From NCBI GenBank assembly GCA_016839055.1, contig JAEKNX010000007.1:124001-188000 (forward strand): a stretch of DNA of 64,000 nt, given 5' to 3'. Positions within the stretch are counted from its first letter, which is position 1, and every line of letters starts with the position of its first letter. The notes under the pieces were generated by a model, which saw nothing but the letters and a program-made list of their open reading frames with translations, had not been told where the DNA came from and did no database searches. Positions 1-9,300 of this stretch are shown piece by piece. The DNA comes from Spirochaetales bacterium. GTDB lineage: Bacteria; Spirochaetota; Spirochaetia; UBA9216. The position numbers were made by a program, and so were the translations under genes.

Positions 1-1
1 G

Positions 2-475
2 CTTGTTGAGATTGTAAGGAATGCCCTGGCACAGGCAGATAAGCTTGATGCAGGATATCTTAAACTTGAAATCACCGAATCGGAGGGTGTTAAAAATCCT
101 ATGCAATTTATTGAGCGGATAGAACTCCTTAAGGAGCTGGGAGTTGAAATTTATATCGATGATTTCGGAACAGGACATTCTTCGCTCGAATACCTGAAGA
201 GCATCCCGGCCGAGGTCCTGAAGATTGACAAGATCTTCGTAGATAATATTCATACAAATGATGCCGACAGGAATTTTTTTGCCGCGATGGTTTCTCTTGT
301 AAAAACCCGAGACAAGAAAATAATTGTAGAGGGTGTCAGCTGCAGGGAGCAGGCTGATATAGTAAAGGCTCTAGGATGCGAGCGTATGCAGGGATATTAT
401 TTTTCAAAACCCCTCCGGGCGGAAGAGTTCGAAGCCTTGCTTATTAACGGTGAAACTCTTCCGGTAAAGGGCTGA
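2..475 (+). CDS. EAL-domain cyclic-di-GMP phosphodiesterase, C-terminal part
   Basis: The window opens inside this gene; the frame is open from base 2 and the start and EAL signature itself lie upstream. The visible 157 residues carry the later EAL-domain motifs: LKLEITES (a metal-ligand strand), DDFGTGHSSLEYL (the DD metal and substrate loop), the lysine in LKIDKIFV, the glutamate in IIVEGV and the QGYYFSKPL end motif. All catalytic landmarks visible in this half are kept, so hydrolysis of c-di-GMP is plausible. Whether a GGDEF or sensor domain precedes it cannot be seen. It stops 71 bp before the convergent hydrolase gene. Confidence 0.9.
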   Translation, partial: LVEIVRNALAQADKLDAGYLKLEITESEGVKNPMQFIERIELLKELGVEIYIDDFGTGHSSLEYLKSIPAEVLKIDKIFVDNIHTNDADRNFFAAMVSLVKTRDKKIIVEGVSCREQADIVKALGCERMQGYYFSKPLRAEEFEALLINGETLPVKG

Positions 476-490
476 TTCCAGCCAGGTGTT

Positions 491-522
491 TGAAAAAAGC
501 CCGCGCAACCTAAGCTGCGCGG
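491..522 (-). terminator. Rho-independent terminator of the alpha/beta hydrolase gene
   Basis: A perfect 7-bp GC-rich stem (CCGCGCA at 501-507, TGCGCGG at 516-522) with an 8-nt loop is followed, reading the minus strand, by a CTTTTTTCA tract. It sits 24 bp past the stop of the minus-strand hydrolase. There is no T tract on the plus-strand side. Confidence 0.8.
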
Positions 523-545
523 CCTGAATATTGATTCTATTTAAA

Positions 546-1445
546 TTAGTTGAATGCTTTTCTGAATGTTTTGATTGTACCGTTAAGGATGGCTGAGCGG
601 ATTTCAGGGCTGTCGCTGTAGAAGCTGTAGCTATGAGTGTCGCCTGTGACATCAAGAGTCTCACATCCTAATGCCGCTGCTGTAGCCTTGCTGACTGCGG
701 GTTGTACAACAAAATCATCCTCACCGAAGATTACAAGAGCTTCTCCCTTGAACTCAGCACCTTTGTCTATTGGGTCATAAGCGAGCAGATCTTCAAACCA
801 TTCGAGGCTGAGCTCCTGTTTTGCGCCGAAGATTGTAGTAAAGTCCGTATAACCGTCAGCCTGGGCTGTTGCGTAATATCCGTCCCATGCCTCCTGTCCA
901 CCGAGAAAGCCTACCATGGTGTCAGCATCTCCAGCGGGGGCAAGGAGAACCATTCCGTCAAAGTTATGCATTCCGTCTGTTGCCATGGCAAGAGCAATAC
1001 GCCCGCCCATGCTGTATCCGAAAATACCAGTCCGGTCTTTGTCTATCGAATAATTTTCAAGGAGATAAGCAATAGATGAGTCTACATCATCTATCATATT
1101 TGAAAGAGTGTTCAGCTGGAAGCTTTCAGTGCTCTCTCCGCATCCTGGAAAATCCATTCGAACTGTCGCGATACCATGCCTGCCGAGTTCTTCGGCTATG
1201 TTTGTAAATCCTCCGTTCTCATCCTTTGTCCCGCCATGTCCATGAGCCATGACAACCAGAGGGAACCTTCCTTCACCTGATGGAATTATGACAGATGCGG
1301 GGATGACCGAATCACGGGCCGGAATCTCTACATTGTAGCTCTTTATTGCGTAATCGGCAGTTTCAGAAACCTTGGTAGTTGTGCAGCCTGTGAACATAGA
1401 CAGCAGGACTGCTATGACTAATAAGCTTTTCAATAGAGTTTTCAT
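546..1445 (-). CDS. Secreted alpha/beta hydrolase, probable lipoprotein
   Basis: A 299-residue protein with a lipoprotein-like signal peptide (hydrophobic stretch ending MFTGC, Cys21) and an alpha/beta-hydrolase fold. Visible parts are the HGHGG oxyanion region near residue 68, the nucleophile elbow GYSMGG (Ser145), an acidic residue in FGEDD (about Asp243/244) and His271 in GDTHSY, which together make a complete triad. It resembles serine aminopeptidase S33/esterase members; the substrate cannot be told. The start ATG has AAGGAG 6 nt upstream. Monocistronic, with its own terminator, and divergent from the corrinoid operon. Confidence 0.85.
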   Translation of the reverse strand: MKTLLKSLLVIAVLLSMFTGCTTTKVSETADYAIKSYNVEIPARDSVIPASVIIPSGEGRFPLVVMAHGHGGTKDENGGFTNIAEELGRHGIATVRMDFPGCGESTESFQLNTLSNMIDDVDSSIAYLLENYSIDKDRTGIFGYSMGGRIALAMATDGMHNFDGMVLLAPAGDADTMVGFLGGQEAWDGYYATAQADGYTDFTTIFGAKQELSLEWFEDLLAYDPIDKGAEFKGEALVIFGEDDFVVQPAVSKATAAALGCETLDVTGDTHSYSFYSDSPEIRSAILNGTIKTFRKAFN

Positions 1446-1488
1446 AAAATCTCCTTAATTATAATAGATTCAGTGTAGCTTTTAAGAT

Positions 1489-1504
1489 GAACTTGCACAA
1501 GTTC
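1489..1504. promoter_or_regulatory. Perfect inverted repeat in a divergent intergenic region
   Basis: GAACTTG-CA-CAAGTTC, two 7-bp arms separated by 2 nt, lies between the divergently transcribed hydrolase (start 1445) and corrinoid-protein gene (start 1608). Its size and symmetry fit a dimeric repressor or activator site. No regulator gene is adjacent, so the partner is unknown. Confidence 0.4.
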
Positions 1505-1607
1505 TTTGTTTGAATAAGCTTATTTCTTGCATTCTATATTGTAATAAATTAGAATTCATTAGCTGTAGTAAATTTTCCGATTACAATTTGTTATAAGGAG
1601 TCAGATT

Positions 1608-2258
1608 TTGACAGATTCAGTTCAGGAACTTTTCGGAATGCTTCTTTCCGTTGACAGGGGCGGCATTGAACAGATCTTGAAAAGGACGATGACTGAAAGA
1701 GGAATTGAAGAAGTCGGGGAAACCCTTATGAAGGCAATGACTAAGCTTGGTGAAGGATGGGAAGACGGGAACGTGTCTCTGGCGCAGATGTATATGGGCG
1801 GCGTTATTTGTGAGGAGCTTTTATCCTCCATCATTCCTGAAACAGACAGGATTGATAATACTCTTCCAGTCGTGGGCTCAGCTGTTTTTCTCGATCATCA
1901 CGGTCTTGGAATGAAAATTGTATCGGCATTAGTCAGGACTCACCGATACCCTCTGGTTGATATAGGAATCGGAGTTAATACGGATAAAATAATTACTGAA
2001 ATACATAATAAGAAAATTCAGATCCTGCTGGTTTCAGTACTTATGTACCCCTCGGCTTTAGCTATAAAGGAGCTGTCGAAAAGGATTGCCACAGAATGTC
2101 CGGATGTTTTCATTGCTGCGGGAGGAGCGCCTTTCCGCCTGGACAGTGAGTTGTGTAAAAAGGTTGGCGTCCACCGCTCGGCCGGTAATGCCGGCGAAAT
2201 ATTTGGAATTCTAAAGGATCTGGGAAAGAATATTGTTCCTGAAGGAGGTGTGCTTTGA
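1608..2258 (+). CDS. Methyltransferase cognate corrinoid protein
   Basis: 216 residues with the two-domain layout of MtaC/MtbC/MtmC-type corrinoid proteins: an N-terminal helical cap domain (about 1-88, with GWEDGNVSLAQMYMGG) and a B12-binding Rossmann domain (about 89-210). The lower-ligand signature DxHxxG is present as DHHGLG, residues 96-101, so His98 should coordinate cobalt. These proteins carry a methyl group on Co(I)/Co(III) between a substrate methyltransferase and an acceptor enzyme. Translation starts at TTG, 7 nt after AAGGAG; no ATG fits better. The stop overlaps the next gene by 4 nt (TTGA), showing translational coupling. The substrate-specific partner methyltransferase is not in view. 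Confidence 0.88.
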   Translation: MTDSVQELFGMLLSVDRGGIEQILKRTMTERGIEEVGETLMKAMTKLGEGWEDGNVSLAQMYMGGVICEELLSSIIPETDRIDNTLPVVGSAVFLDHHGLGMKIVSALVRTHRYPLVDIGIGVNTDKIITEIHNKKIQILLVSVLMYPSALAIKELSKRIATECPDVFIAAGGAPFRLDSELCKKVGVHRSAGNAGEIFGILKDLGKNIVPEGGVL

Positions 2259-3301
2259 GGATAAATATGACATCCATGGAGAGAGTCCTTTGTACACTGG
2301 GGCATAAGGAGCCTGACAGCGTTCCTGTTTTTTTTCTGTTTTCATTTTATGGTGCCAGAGAAATGGGCTGCTCGGTTAAAAACTACTTTTCCAAGGCCGA
2401 AAATATTATAAAAACCCAGATCTATATGCAGGAAAAGTATGACAGTGATTGTTACTACACATTTCATTATGCCGCAATAGAGATTCAGGCCTGGGGAGGG
2501 GAAGTCCTTTTTAGCTCTGAAACTCCTCCGAACGCCGGAGAAGGCATCATCAGAAAAGGCAGCGATATAGATTCATTGGAAGTTCCCCAACTTGATAATA
2601 TCCCTGAAATTAAGCAGGTGTTGGAGGTTACACGCGCGCTGGCGTTGAAGGCGAATGGGAAAATTCCTGTTATAGGAATAGTGATGTCGCCATTTTCTCT
2701 GCCTGTAATGCAGATGGGGTTTGAAAAATATCTGAAGCTGATATATTTCGACAGACCGCGTTTTGACCGTCTTATGAGAATTAATCTGCAGTTTTGCCTT
2801 GATTATGCCAATGCCCAGCTTGCAGCCGGTGCCACTGCAATTGGTTATTTCAACCCCCTTATGTCGACGGACATGATTGATAAATCTCTGTATCTGTCAA
2901 CCGGCTATCGGGTCGACAGGCAGACTCTATCCGGTATAAATGGTCCGGCTGCTGTTCATTTTGCTTCAGGAAGATGTTTGCCGGTTATGGATGAAGTAAT
3001 TAAGGCGGGCAGTCCTATTGTCGGCATCGGCCCAGGGGAAGATCTGAGCAAGTTGAAAGAACAATCAACCGGAAAAATAACGCTGCTTGGAAACCTCAAC
3101 GGTATTGAGATGTGCAGGTGGGATGAAGAAACTTCGATAGATAAAGTTAAAAACCTGGTTAAAATTGCAGCTCCGGGAGGAGGGTTTATCTTATCAGATT
3201 CGCATGGGGAAATTCCTATTCAGGTGCCGGAGGACACTCTTCTATCGATATCAAAGGCTGCAAGAGTATATGGCAGGTATCCTCTTGATATTAAAGGGTA
3301 A
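2255..3301 (+). CDS. UroD-superfamily methyltransferase (MtaA/CmuA-like)
   Basis: A 348-residue TIM-barrel protein of the uroporphyrinogen-decarboxylase superfamily; beside a corrinoid protein such proteins usually move methyl groups between the corrinoid and a thiol or folate acceptor. The start is TTG at 2255, 4 nt inside the previous stop, with GAAGGAGGTG just upstream; an ATG at 2267 is possible. The zinc site of MtaA-type enzymes (HxC plus a late Cys) is not conserved: the first motif reads VHFASG, keeping only the His, and the late motif reads SDSHGEIP. The enzyme therefore belongs to a divergent subgroup and its acceptor is uncertain. Confidence 0.8.
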   Translation: MRINMTSMERVLCTLGHKEPDSVPVFFLFSFYGAREMGCSVKNYFSKAENIIKTQIYMQEKYDSDCYYTFHYAAIEIQAWGGEVLFSSETPPNAGEGIIRKGSDIDSLEVPQLDNIPEIKQVLEVTRALALKANGKIPVIGIVMSPFSLPVMQMGFEKYLKLIYFDRPRFDRLMRINLQFCLDYANAQLAAGATAIGYFNPLMSTDMIDKSLYLSTGYRVDRQTLSGINGPAAVHFASGRCLPVMDEVIKAGSPIVGIGPGEDLSKLKEQSTGKITLLGNLNGIEMCRWDEETSIDKVKNLVKIAAPGGGFILSDSHGEIPIQVPEDTLLSISKAARVYGRYPLDIKG

Positions 3302-3303
3302 TT

Positions 3304-4812
3304 GTGTTGAAAAAATTATTCATCTATGTCTGTGAAAATTATATTTCCGAATTTAACTACCTGGTTGATAATGAAGGCTTAGATGATATAGAGATTGTAT
3401 CTTTTAGAAGTTATTGCGACGGCGGAGTTTCTGCAGGTGAAAATCTCAGCAGCGGGCTGAGCCTTGCAACTCCGGATTCTGATGCTGTTCTTGTGTGCAG
3501 CCATCTGTGCAGAGCGTCGCGCCGTAATGGGCAAGATAAAATGTTTTCCAGGAACTATGAATCTGTTTTTTGCTATTCCCACATTGTCAGTGACCATTTT
3601 GCTCATTTTTTTTCGGAAGAAGGTTATTATGCAATCACGACAGGCTGGCTGACTGATTGGGAAGAGCATATGCAGCGGCAGGGTTTTACGCAAAATACGG
3701 CCAGAGAGTTTTATAAGCGTTACTTTAGTAAACTTGTTTTTCTAAATACAGGCATATATGAAGATCCTGAAAAAAAATTAGACGAACTTTCTTTGTATCT
3801 CGATCTTCCGGCAAAATCAATTTCTGTTAGCATAGAACCCATAAGGAATCTGCTTAAATCTATTGTTTCTGACTGGAAGATGCGGGACTCTAAAGGTGAT
3901 AATCCGGATGATATGCGTGAGCTCAAAGAACTGAATGCTCAGAATGCTGCTGTTCTGAATATAATGTCTAAAATTGCCGGAGCTGAATATAAGCGTGATG
4001 TAATATCCATTCTTGATCAAATCTGGATGATTCTATTTGGAGCGGGAAAAAGCAATTTCTGGAGTTTTGATGAGCTTTCTCCGGCTATTCCGAAGAGGGT
4101 TAAGAATCTTAACTTTTCCAATAATCAAAGTTTCATACTGGACGTGGAAAATAATACATTCTTTGCGCTGCTGGAATTAAAAGGGGAGAAATTTGGAATC
4201 ATAGAGGTTGGAGATTTTCTTTTTCCTGATCATGTCGGGAAATATACTGAAATGTTTAATTCCATCATAAAAATTGCGGCCCTGGCTATTTCAAATGCTC
4301 AGCGTTACGAAGAATTGTTTATTTCGAAGAATAATTATGAATATTCCAGCTATCACGACGGACTTACAGGAGTTTTTAACAGAACTTATTTCAACAAGGT
4401 TGTTAAGGAATTATCAGGGTCAAATCTTGTAGCGGTTTATTCTGTGGATCTGGACGGACTTAAAGAAATAAATGATAGTCTCGGACACAGTAAGGGCGAT
4501 GTTCTAATCAAGCAGGCTGCAGTGGTTTTAAAAAAAACTTTCAGAGAGTCAGATTATATTTTCAGGATGGGAGGTGATGAGTTTACCGTATTTGTTGATG
4601 ATTGTGATCAAAGGTTGGCAGAGAACCTTTTAAATCGCCTTCAGGAGAATGTAATAAAAGGAAATCTGAAAAATGCCATGAACCTGAGTTTATCTGCCGG
4701 TTTCTGTGTAGGTACAGGATCTCATGATAAAATTGAAAGAATAGTTCATGAAGCCGATTTAAATATGTATGCAGACAAACGGAAGCGGAAAGCAGAAGCC
4801 GAAAACCCGTGA
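3304..4812 (+). CDS. DUF1638-like sensor fused to a GGDEF diguanylate cyclase
   Basis: 502 residues starting at GTG 3304, 2 nt after the methyltransferase stop, so the third gene of the operon. Residues 1 to about 195 are not a standard sensor domain; they resemble DUF1638, judged by shared landmarks with the DUF1638 protein at 42167: a Cys after the first strand (YVCENY), a strand ending in Cys (LVCSHLC), a later Cys (SVFCYSH), YYAITTGW and FLNTG. Residues about 205-335 look GAF-like. The C-terminus is an intact GGDEF domain: GGDEF at 423-427 and a product-inhibition I-site RESD five residues before it. It should synthesise c-di-GMP in response to a ligand related to its operon. The sensor assignment is inference; the cyclase is certain. 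Confidence 0.85.
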   Translation: MLKKLFIYVCENYISEFNYLVDNEGLDDIEIVSFRSYCDGGVSAGENLSSGLSLATPDSDAVLVCSHLCRASRRNGQDKMFSRNYESVFCYSHIVSDHFAHFFSEEGYYAITTGWLTDWEEHMQRQGFTQNTAREFYKRYFSKLVFLNTGIYEDPEKKLDELSLYLDLPAKSISVSIEPIRNLLKSIVSDWKMRDSKGDNPDDMRELKELNAQNAAVLNIMSKIAGAEYKRDVISILDQIWMILFGAGKSNFWSFDELSPAIPKRVKNLNFSNNQSFILDVENNTFFALLELKGEKFGIIEVGDFLFPDHVGKYTEMFNSIIKIAALAISNAQRYEELFISKNNYEYSSYHDGLTGVFNRTYFNKVVKELSGSNLVAVYSVDLDGLKEINDSLGHSKGDVLIKQAAVVLKKTFRESDYIFRMGGDEFTVFVDDCDQRLAENLLNRLQENVIKGNLKNAMNLSLSAGFCVGTGSHDKIERIVHEADLNMYADKRKRKAEAENP

Positions 4813-4817
4813 GATGA

Positions 4818-4857
4818 CCCCCTTTTGTTGGACAAACTCCAACAAAAGGGGGTTTTT
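4818..4857 (+). terminator. Strong Rho-independent terminator of the corrinoid operon
   Basis: A perfect 15-bp stem (4818-4832 with 4838-4852), a 5-nt loop and a TTTTT tract begin 6 bp after the GGDEF gene's stop codon. It closes the three-gene operon. Confidence 0.95.
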
Positions 4858-4910
4858 ATGAAATACATAAAACAAAAGGTCCTCGATTCATTCTAATCAT
4901 GGATCATGTA

Positions 4911-6134
4911 TTAATTTTTTTCAAGATTCGTCAACAATCTTAGAGCAGGTTTGAAATCTGGTTCCATCTGTAAAATGTTTCGGCATTCCGTTATGGCCGA
5001 TTGGAGTTTCCCCGCGGCTGCCAGAGTTTCGGCCCGGGCAGTTAGATATTCTAGGTTGTAAGGCACAGCTTTGATGCATTCTTCGATGTCTGCAAATGCC
5101 CCTGCAAAATTTCCATTTACTCTGGCATGTATTGCTCGATAATACCGGGCGTTTGTTTGCCTTGGATTCAATTCAATGGCCTGATTGAAGTCACTTAGAG
5201 CTGTATCCTGCAGATTGCTGGAGAAATAAGCCATGCCCCGATGTACAAGGATGACAGCCCGGATTTCATTGCTAATCTCTCGAAGCAGAATATTTGAGTA
5301 AATCTCAATTGCTTCGTTATAGCGGGTCTGGTTATGAGCAAGAAGCCCTCTGAGCAGGAGAGCGTCAACGGTTTCCCGTGAAAAGCTGCCTGCCTGGGTT
5401 TTTGCAGTAGGCAGGGAAGCAGGCTTTCTGTCACTTTCCGGCTGCAACATGATACAGTTATAAAAGTCTTTTCGGCGCTGTTTAAGGGCTGTATTGAGTT
5501 CTCTCTGGTAATCCCGTATTTCCTGAAACATGATATCAGACAGGGTGAGATTTGCGTTCAGGGCGGCAAGTTTTCTTTTAAGCGGATCATCCAGAGGAGA
5601 AAACTCGGATTTATAAACCAACTCGTGCTCAACTTCAGCCCAGGCCTCCTGAAGGATTGTGCGAACTTGAATTTCGCATACCGGGGGTATTAGAAAATCA
5701 TTAGCCGGTGATTCTACCGAGAGAAAAACATCTGGCAGGATAATCAGAAAATGTACCGATTCATAACCAAAATACTGATAAGGATAGTTTGCGCCTTTAA
5801 CCTCGTGTTCTTTAATCTCAAATAATTCTTGAAGCATATTTGAGATTAACTCAATCTCTTCCAAAAATGGACAGATTATCCTGATTCCAAGAATATCGCT
5901 AATGGTGATTGTCTTCTTTTTTTCTTCAGGGCTATTACTCCGAAGAAGTTTTGCATGCCAGCTATAAAAACGCTTTACCCGGTGACGTAAGGTTACAGAT
6001 AACCCCTTCTCGCCGGCAGCCGAGCGAATCTGATCTTGCAGGCTATTAAGGACTTCGGTGAATGCCGGAACAGCTTCATTATAACGATATTTTAGTTTTT
6101 CCCTTGGTTCGGTACGAAAGTCTTTTGCTCTCAT
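4911..6134 (-). CDS. RelA/SpoT-type nucleotidyltransferase with C-terminal TPR repeats
   Basis: 407 residues. Residues about 25-190 form a RelA/SpoT synthetase-like domain: DILGIRI (metal Asp), the substrate loop GYESVHF and the CEIQVRTILQEAWAEVEHEL block containing the catalytic Glu. There is no HD hydrolase, TGS or ACT domain. Residues about 245-400 are TPR repeats (for example AVILVHRGMAYFSSN and TNARYYRAIHARVNG), suggesting a protein partner. The usual GYRS arginine is Glu here, so (p)ppGpp synthesis is likely but not certain. No Shine-Dalgarno precedes the ATG, and a promoter places transcription start at or beside it. The gene is monocistronic. Confidence 0.8.
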   Translation of the reverse strand: MRAKDFRTEPREKLKYRYNEAVPAFTEVLNSLQDQIRSAAGEKGLSVTLRHRVKRFYSWHAKLLRSNSPEEKKKTITISDILGIRIICPFLEEIELISNMLQELFEIKEHEVKGANYPYQYFGYESVHFLIILPDVFLSVESPANDFLIPPVCEIQVRTILQEAWAEVEHELVYKSEFSPLDDPLKRKLAALNANLTLSDIMFQEIRDYQRELNTALKQRRKDFYNCIMLQPESDRKPASLPTAKTQAGSFSRETVDALLLRGLLAHNQTRYNEAIEIYSNILLREISNEIRAVILVHRGMAYFSSNLQDTALSDFNQAIELNPRQTNARYYRAIHARVNGNFAGAFADIEECIKAVPYNLEYLTARAETLAAAGKLQSAITECRNILQMEPDFKPALRLLTNLEKN

Positions 6135-6140
6135 TTCTAT

Positions 6141-6169
6141 ATGGTATGAAAATTAATCAAGGAGAACAA
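6141..6169 (-). promoter_or_regulatory. Sigma-70-type promoter of the RelA/SpoT-TPR gene
   Basis: On the minus strand TTGTTC (6164-6169) and TACCAT (6141-6146) are separated by 17 bp. Only 6 nt lie between the -10 box and the ATG at 6134, and there is no SD, so the mRNA would be leaderless or nearly so. Confidence 0.5.
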
Positions 6170-6250
6170 GACGGAAACCGGGGGATTTTGAGATTTCCGG
6201 CTCAAAAATAAGTAAAATAAAATATAGAACAATTTAATAAAAGGATATAG

Positions 6251-6288
6251 GAAAAAGAAAAAGGCCGCACACCTGAAGGTGCACGGCC
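6251..6288 (-). terminator. Terminator downstream of the pyruvate:ferredoxin oxidoreductase gene
   Basis: GGCCG...CACCT / AGGTG...CGGCC pair as an interrupted 10-bp stem between 6263 and 6288. Reading the minus strand, a T-rich tract (TTTTTCTTTTTCC) follows. Confidence 0.75.
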
Positions 6289-6339
6289 CGTAATTGGTTT
6301 CAATTATGGAGGTTTGTCGGTTTCCGCCAAAATCTCCTG

Positions 6340-6368
6340 AAGACTTTGATGCAGAGCATCAAAGTCTT
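6340..6368 (-). other. Perfect 13-bp hairpin overlapping the oxidoreductase stop codon
   Basis: AAGACTTTGATGC (6340-6352) and its exact complement (6356-6368) flank a 3-nt loop and include part of the TAA stop. There is no T tract directly after it; the true terminator is about 50 bp further. It could protect the 3' end of a highly expressed mRNA from exonucleases. Confidence 0.6.
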
Positions 6369-9300
6369 ACATTATAGCGCCGAGTTTCTTGTAGAAATCC
6401 ATTCTCTTCTTAGCGTCAACTTCAGCAGCTGCGTATAGCTCTTCAGCATGCTCAGGGTTTGTACTCAGAAGCGCTGTGTAACGTCTTTCGCTTCTGATGA
6501 AGTCCTGGAAGCTTTCTGTAGGTTCTTTTGCTTCCCATACGAATCTCTTGCCCTCTTCCAGAGCAGGATTGAAGCGGTATAGAGGCCAGTAGCCTGAGTC
6601 AACTGCGCGCTTTTCTTCAAGCTGTGATTTTGACATATCGATTCCATGGTTAATACATGGGGCGTATGCGAATACGATTGAAGGTCCGTCGTAAGCTTCC
6701 GCTTCCATCAGAGCCTTCTGAGCCTGTGCTCTGTTTGAGCCCAGTGCAATTGACGCAACGTAAACATATCCGTAGCTCATACACATGAAGCCCATATTTT
6801 TCTTAGTGAGCTGCATTCCTGCGTTGGCAAACTTGGCAACGGCCGCAATCGGAGTAGCCTTAGATGCCTGCCCGCCTGTATTAGAATAAACCTCAGTATC
6901 AACAACGAGGATGTTGACGTTTTTGCCCATGGCAACAACGTGGTCAACACCGCTGTAACCGATGTCATATGCCCATCCGTCGCCGCCGAAGATCCAGACA
7001 GACTTGTCAACAAAGTAGTCTTTGAGTTCGGCAATCTTGGCAAGAACTTTTTTCTTCTCACCGGACGCTTTTGAAACTTCAGCGCCGAGTAGGCCTGCAA
7101 TTTTACTCTGGCCTGCAATGGCTGCAGCATCTGTTGCCTTCCACATTCCCATCTGAGCTTTAAGAGCTTCAGCGAGAGGTCCGTTAAGTCCAAGCTCAAG
7201 AGCCTTTGCTACCTTGATTTCGAGCAGGCTTCTGTTTGACTCAATTGCGAGTCTCATGCCGAAACCGTACTCTGCGTTATCCTCGAATAGTGAGTTTCCC
7301 CATGCAGGGCCCCGTCCGAGTTCATTTTTACAATAAGGTATTGTTGGGAAGGTTCCGCCGTAGATTGAAGAACAGCCTGTAGCATTTGCCACGACCATTC
7401 TGTCTCCGCAGATCTGGGTAACGAGTTTAACATAGGGTGTTTCACCACAACCCGCACAAGCTCCGGAGAACTCGAAAAGCGGCTGCCTGAACTGCATTCC
7501 CTTTACATTTTCTTCTGAAGATCCGTCAATTGCACCGTAGGGAAGTGTTTCAAAGAAAGCTTCGTTGGCATTTTCGCCGCCAGCTCTTTCCTTCTCAAGA
7601 GTACTCCATTCGAGGGCCTTTGTCTTCGCAGGGCATGTTTCGATACATACACCGCAGCCCTGACAGTCTTCAATGAATACTTGAATTTTGTATTTAAGGT
7701 CTTTGCCTTTCGCGGCCTTGTAATCTGTAGCGTCAAATGACTCAGGCGCGCCTGACATTTTGTCGCCGTCAATCATTTTTGCTCTGATTGCAGCATGTGG
7801 GCAGGCCTGAACACATTGGTTACACTGAATACAGTTATCATTAATCCAGTTAGGAACTCTCGGTGCAACACCCCTCTTCTCGAGTTTGGCGGTGCCTGTG
7901 GGGAGTGTTCCGTCATAGGACATGTGGGAAACAGGAATATCGTTACCCTTCAAATGCATAACTTTGTCAATGATGTTCTTTGCAAAGTCATCTGCATCAT
8001 CTGCAATCAGCTTAGGTGGATCATAGGCCTTACCGACAGAAGCGGGGATAGTAACTTTCTCAATGGCTGCGGCTGCCTTATCTACAGCAGCCCAGTTCAT
8101 TTTAACAATATCTTCACCCTTCTTGATGAAGTCTTTCTTGATTGCTTTTTTCATAAGGTCGATGGCTTCAGTCTCCGGAAGAACACCTGAGAGTTTGAAG
8201 AATGCGGCCTGCATAACGGTGTTGATTCTTGAACCAAGACCGACTGCTTCGGCAATCTTGAGCGCGTCCATGTTGAAGAACTTGATTTTTCTGTCGATTA
8301 TAATTTTCTGTTCAGCTGCTGTGAGGTGCTGAAAAACCTCATCTGTCGGAATCTCCGAGTTGAGCAGGAATATTCCTCCCTCTTTAAGTACTCCGAGCAT
8401 ATCATATCTGCCGATGTAGGCAGGATTATGGCAGGCAACGAAGTCTGCGCTGTTAACCAGCCAGGGCATGTTAACCGAGCTCTTGCCGAATCTGAGGTGA
8501 GAGATAGTAACACCGCCTGATTTCTTTGAGTCATACTCGAAGTAACCCTGGGCGTTCATATCGGTGTTGTCACCGATAATCTTGATTGAGTTTTTATTAG
8601 CGCCTACGGTGCCATCCGAGCCAAGGCCCCAGAACATACAGGCAACGACGTCTTTTGGAGTAACATTAAGAAATTCATTAACGTCGATTGAAAGGTTGCT
8701 GACGTCATCGTTTATGCCGACGGTGAAACCGTTGAAAGCCGCTCCATCGAGATGTGAGAAAACAGCCTTAACCATTGAAGGAGTGAACTCCTTCGATGAT
8801 AGTCCGTAGCGTCCGCCGATGACCTTGATGTCTTTGTCGGAAAGAACGGTTGCCACATCGAGGTAGAGGGGTTCGCCGAGCGAGCCGGGCTCTTTTGTTC
8901 TGTCGAGAACTGCAATTTTTTTAACAGTTGCCGGAATCGCGTCGATGAATGCTTCTGCCGAGAACGGCCGGTAAAGTCTTACCTTGATAAGTCCAACCTT
9001 TTCTCCGCCTTCAACCATTTTATTTACTGAAAGGTCGATTGTGTCGCAGCCGCTTCCCATTGCAATGATGATTTTTTCGGCGTCAGGTGCTCCGACATAG
9101 TCAAAGAGGTGGTACTGGCGTCCGGTAACTTTTGCAACCTTGTCCATGTATTCCTGAACAATTGCGGGAATCTTGTCATAGTATGTGTTTGAAGTCTCTC
9201 TTCCCTGGAAGTAAACATCAGGGTTCTGAGCTGCAACCTTTACTATTGGGGCTTCAGGTCTCATCCCTCTATTTCTGAATTTTTCAATGTACTCAGTTTC

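Noticed and set aside
1458..1463. TATAAT on the minus strand as the hydrolase -10 box
   Set aside because: It is so close to the AAGGAG site (1451-1456) that the transcript would lack the SD; the real promoter is probably upstream.
7795..8190. A 131-codon frame antisense to nifJ
   Set aside because: Lies opposite conserved oxidoreductase sequence with no start signals of its own.
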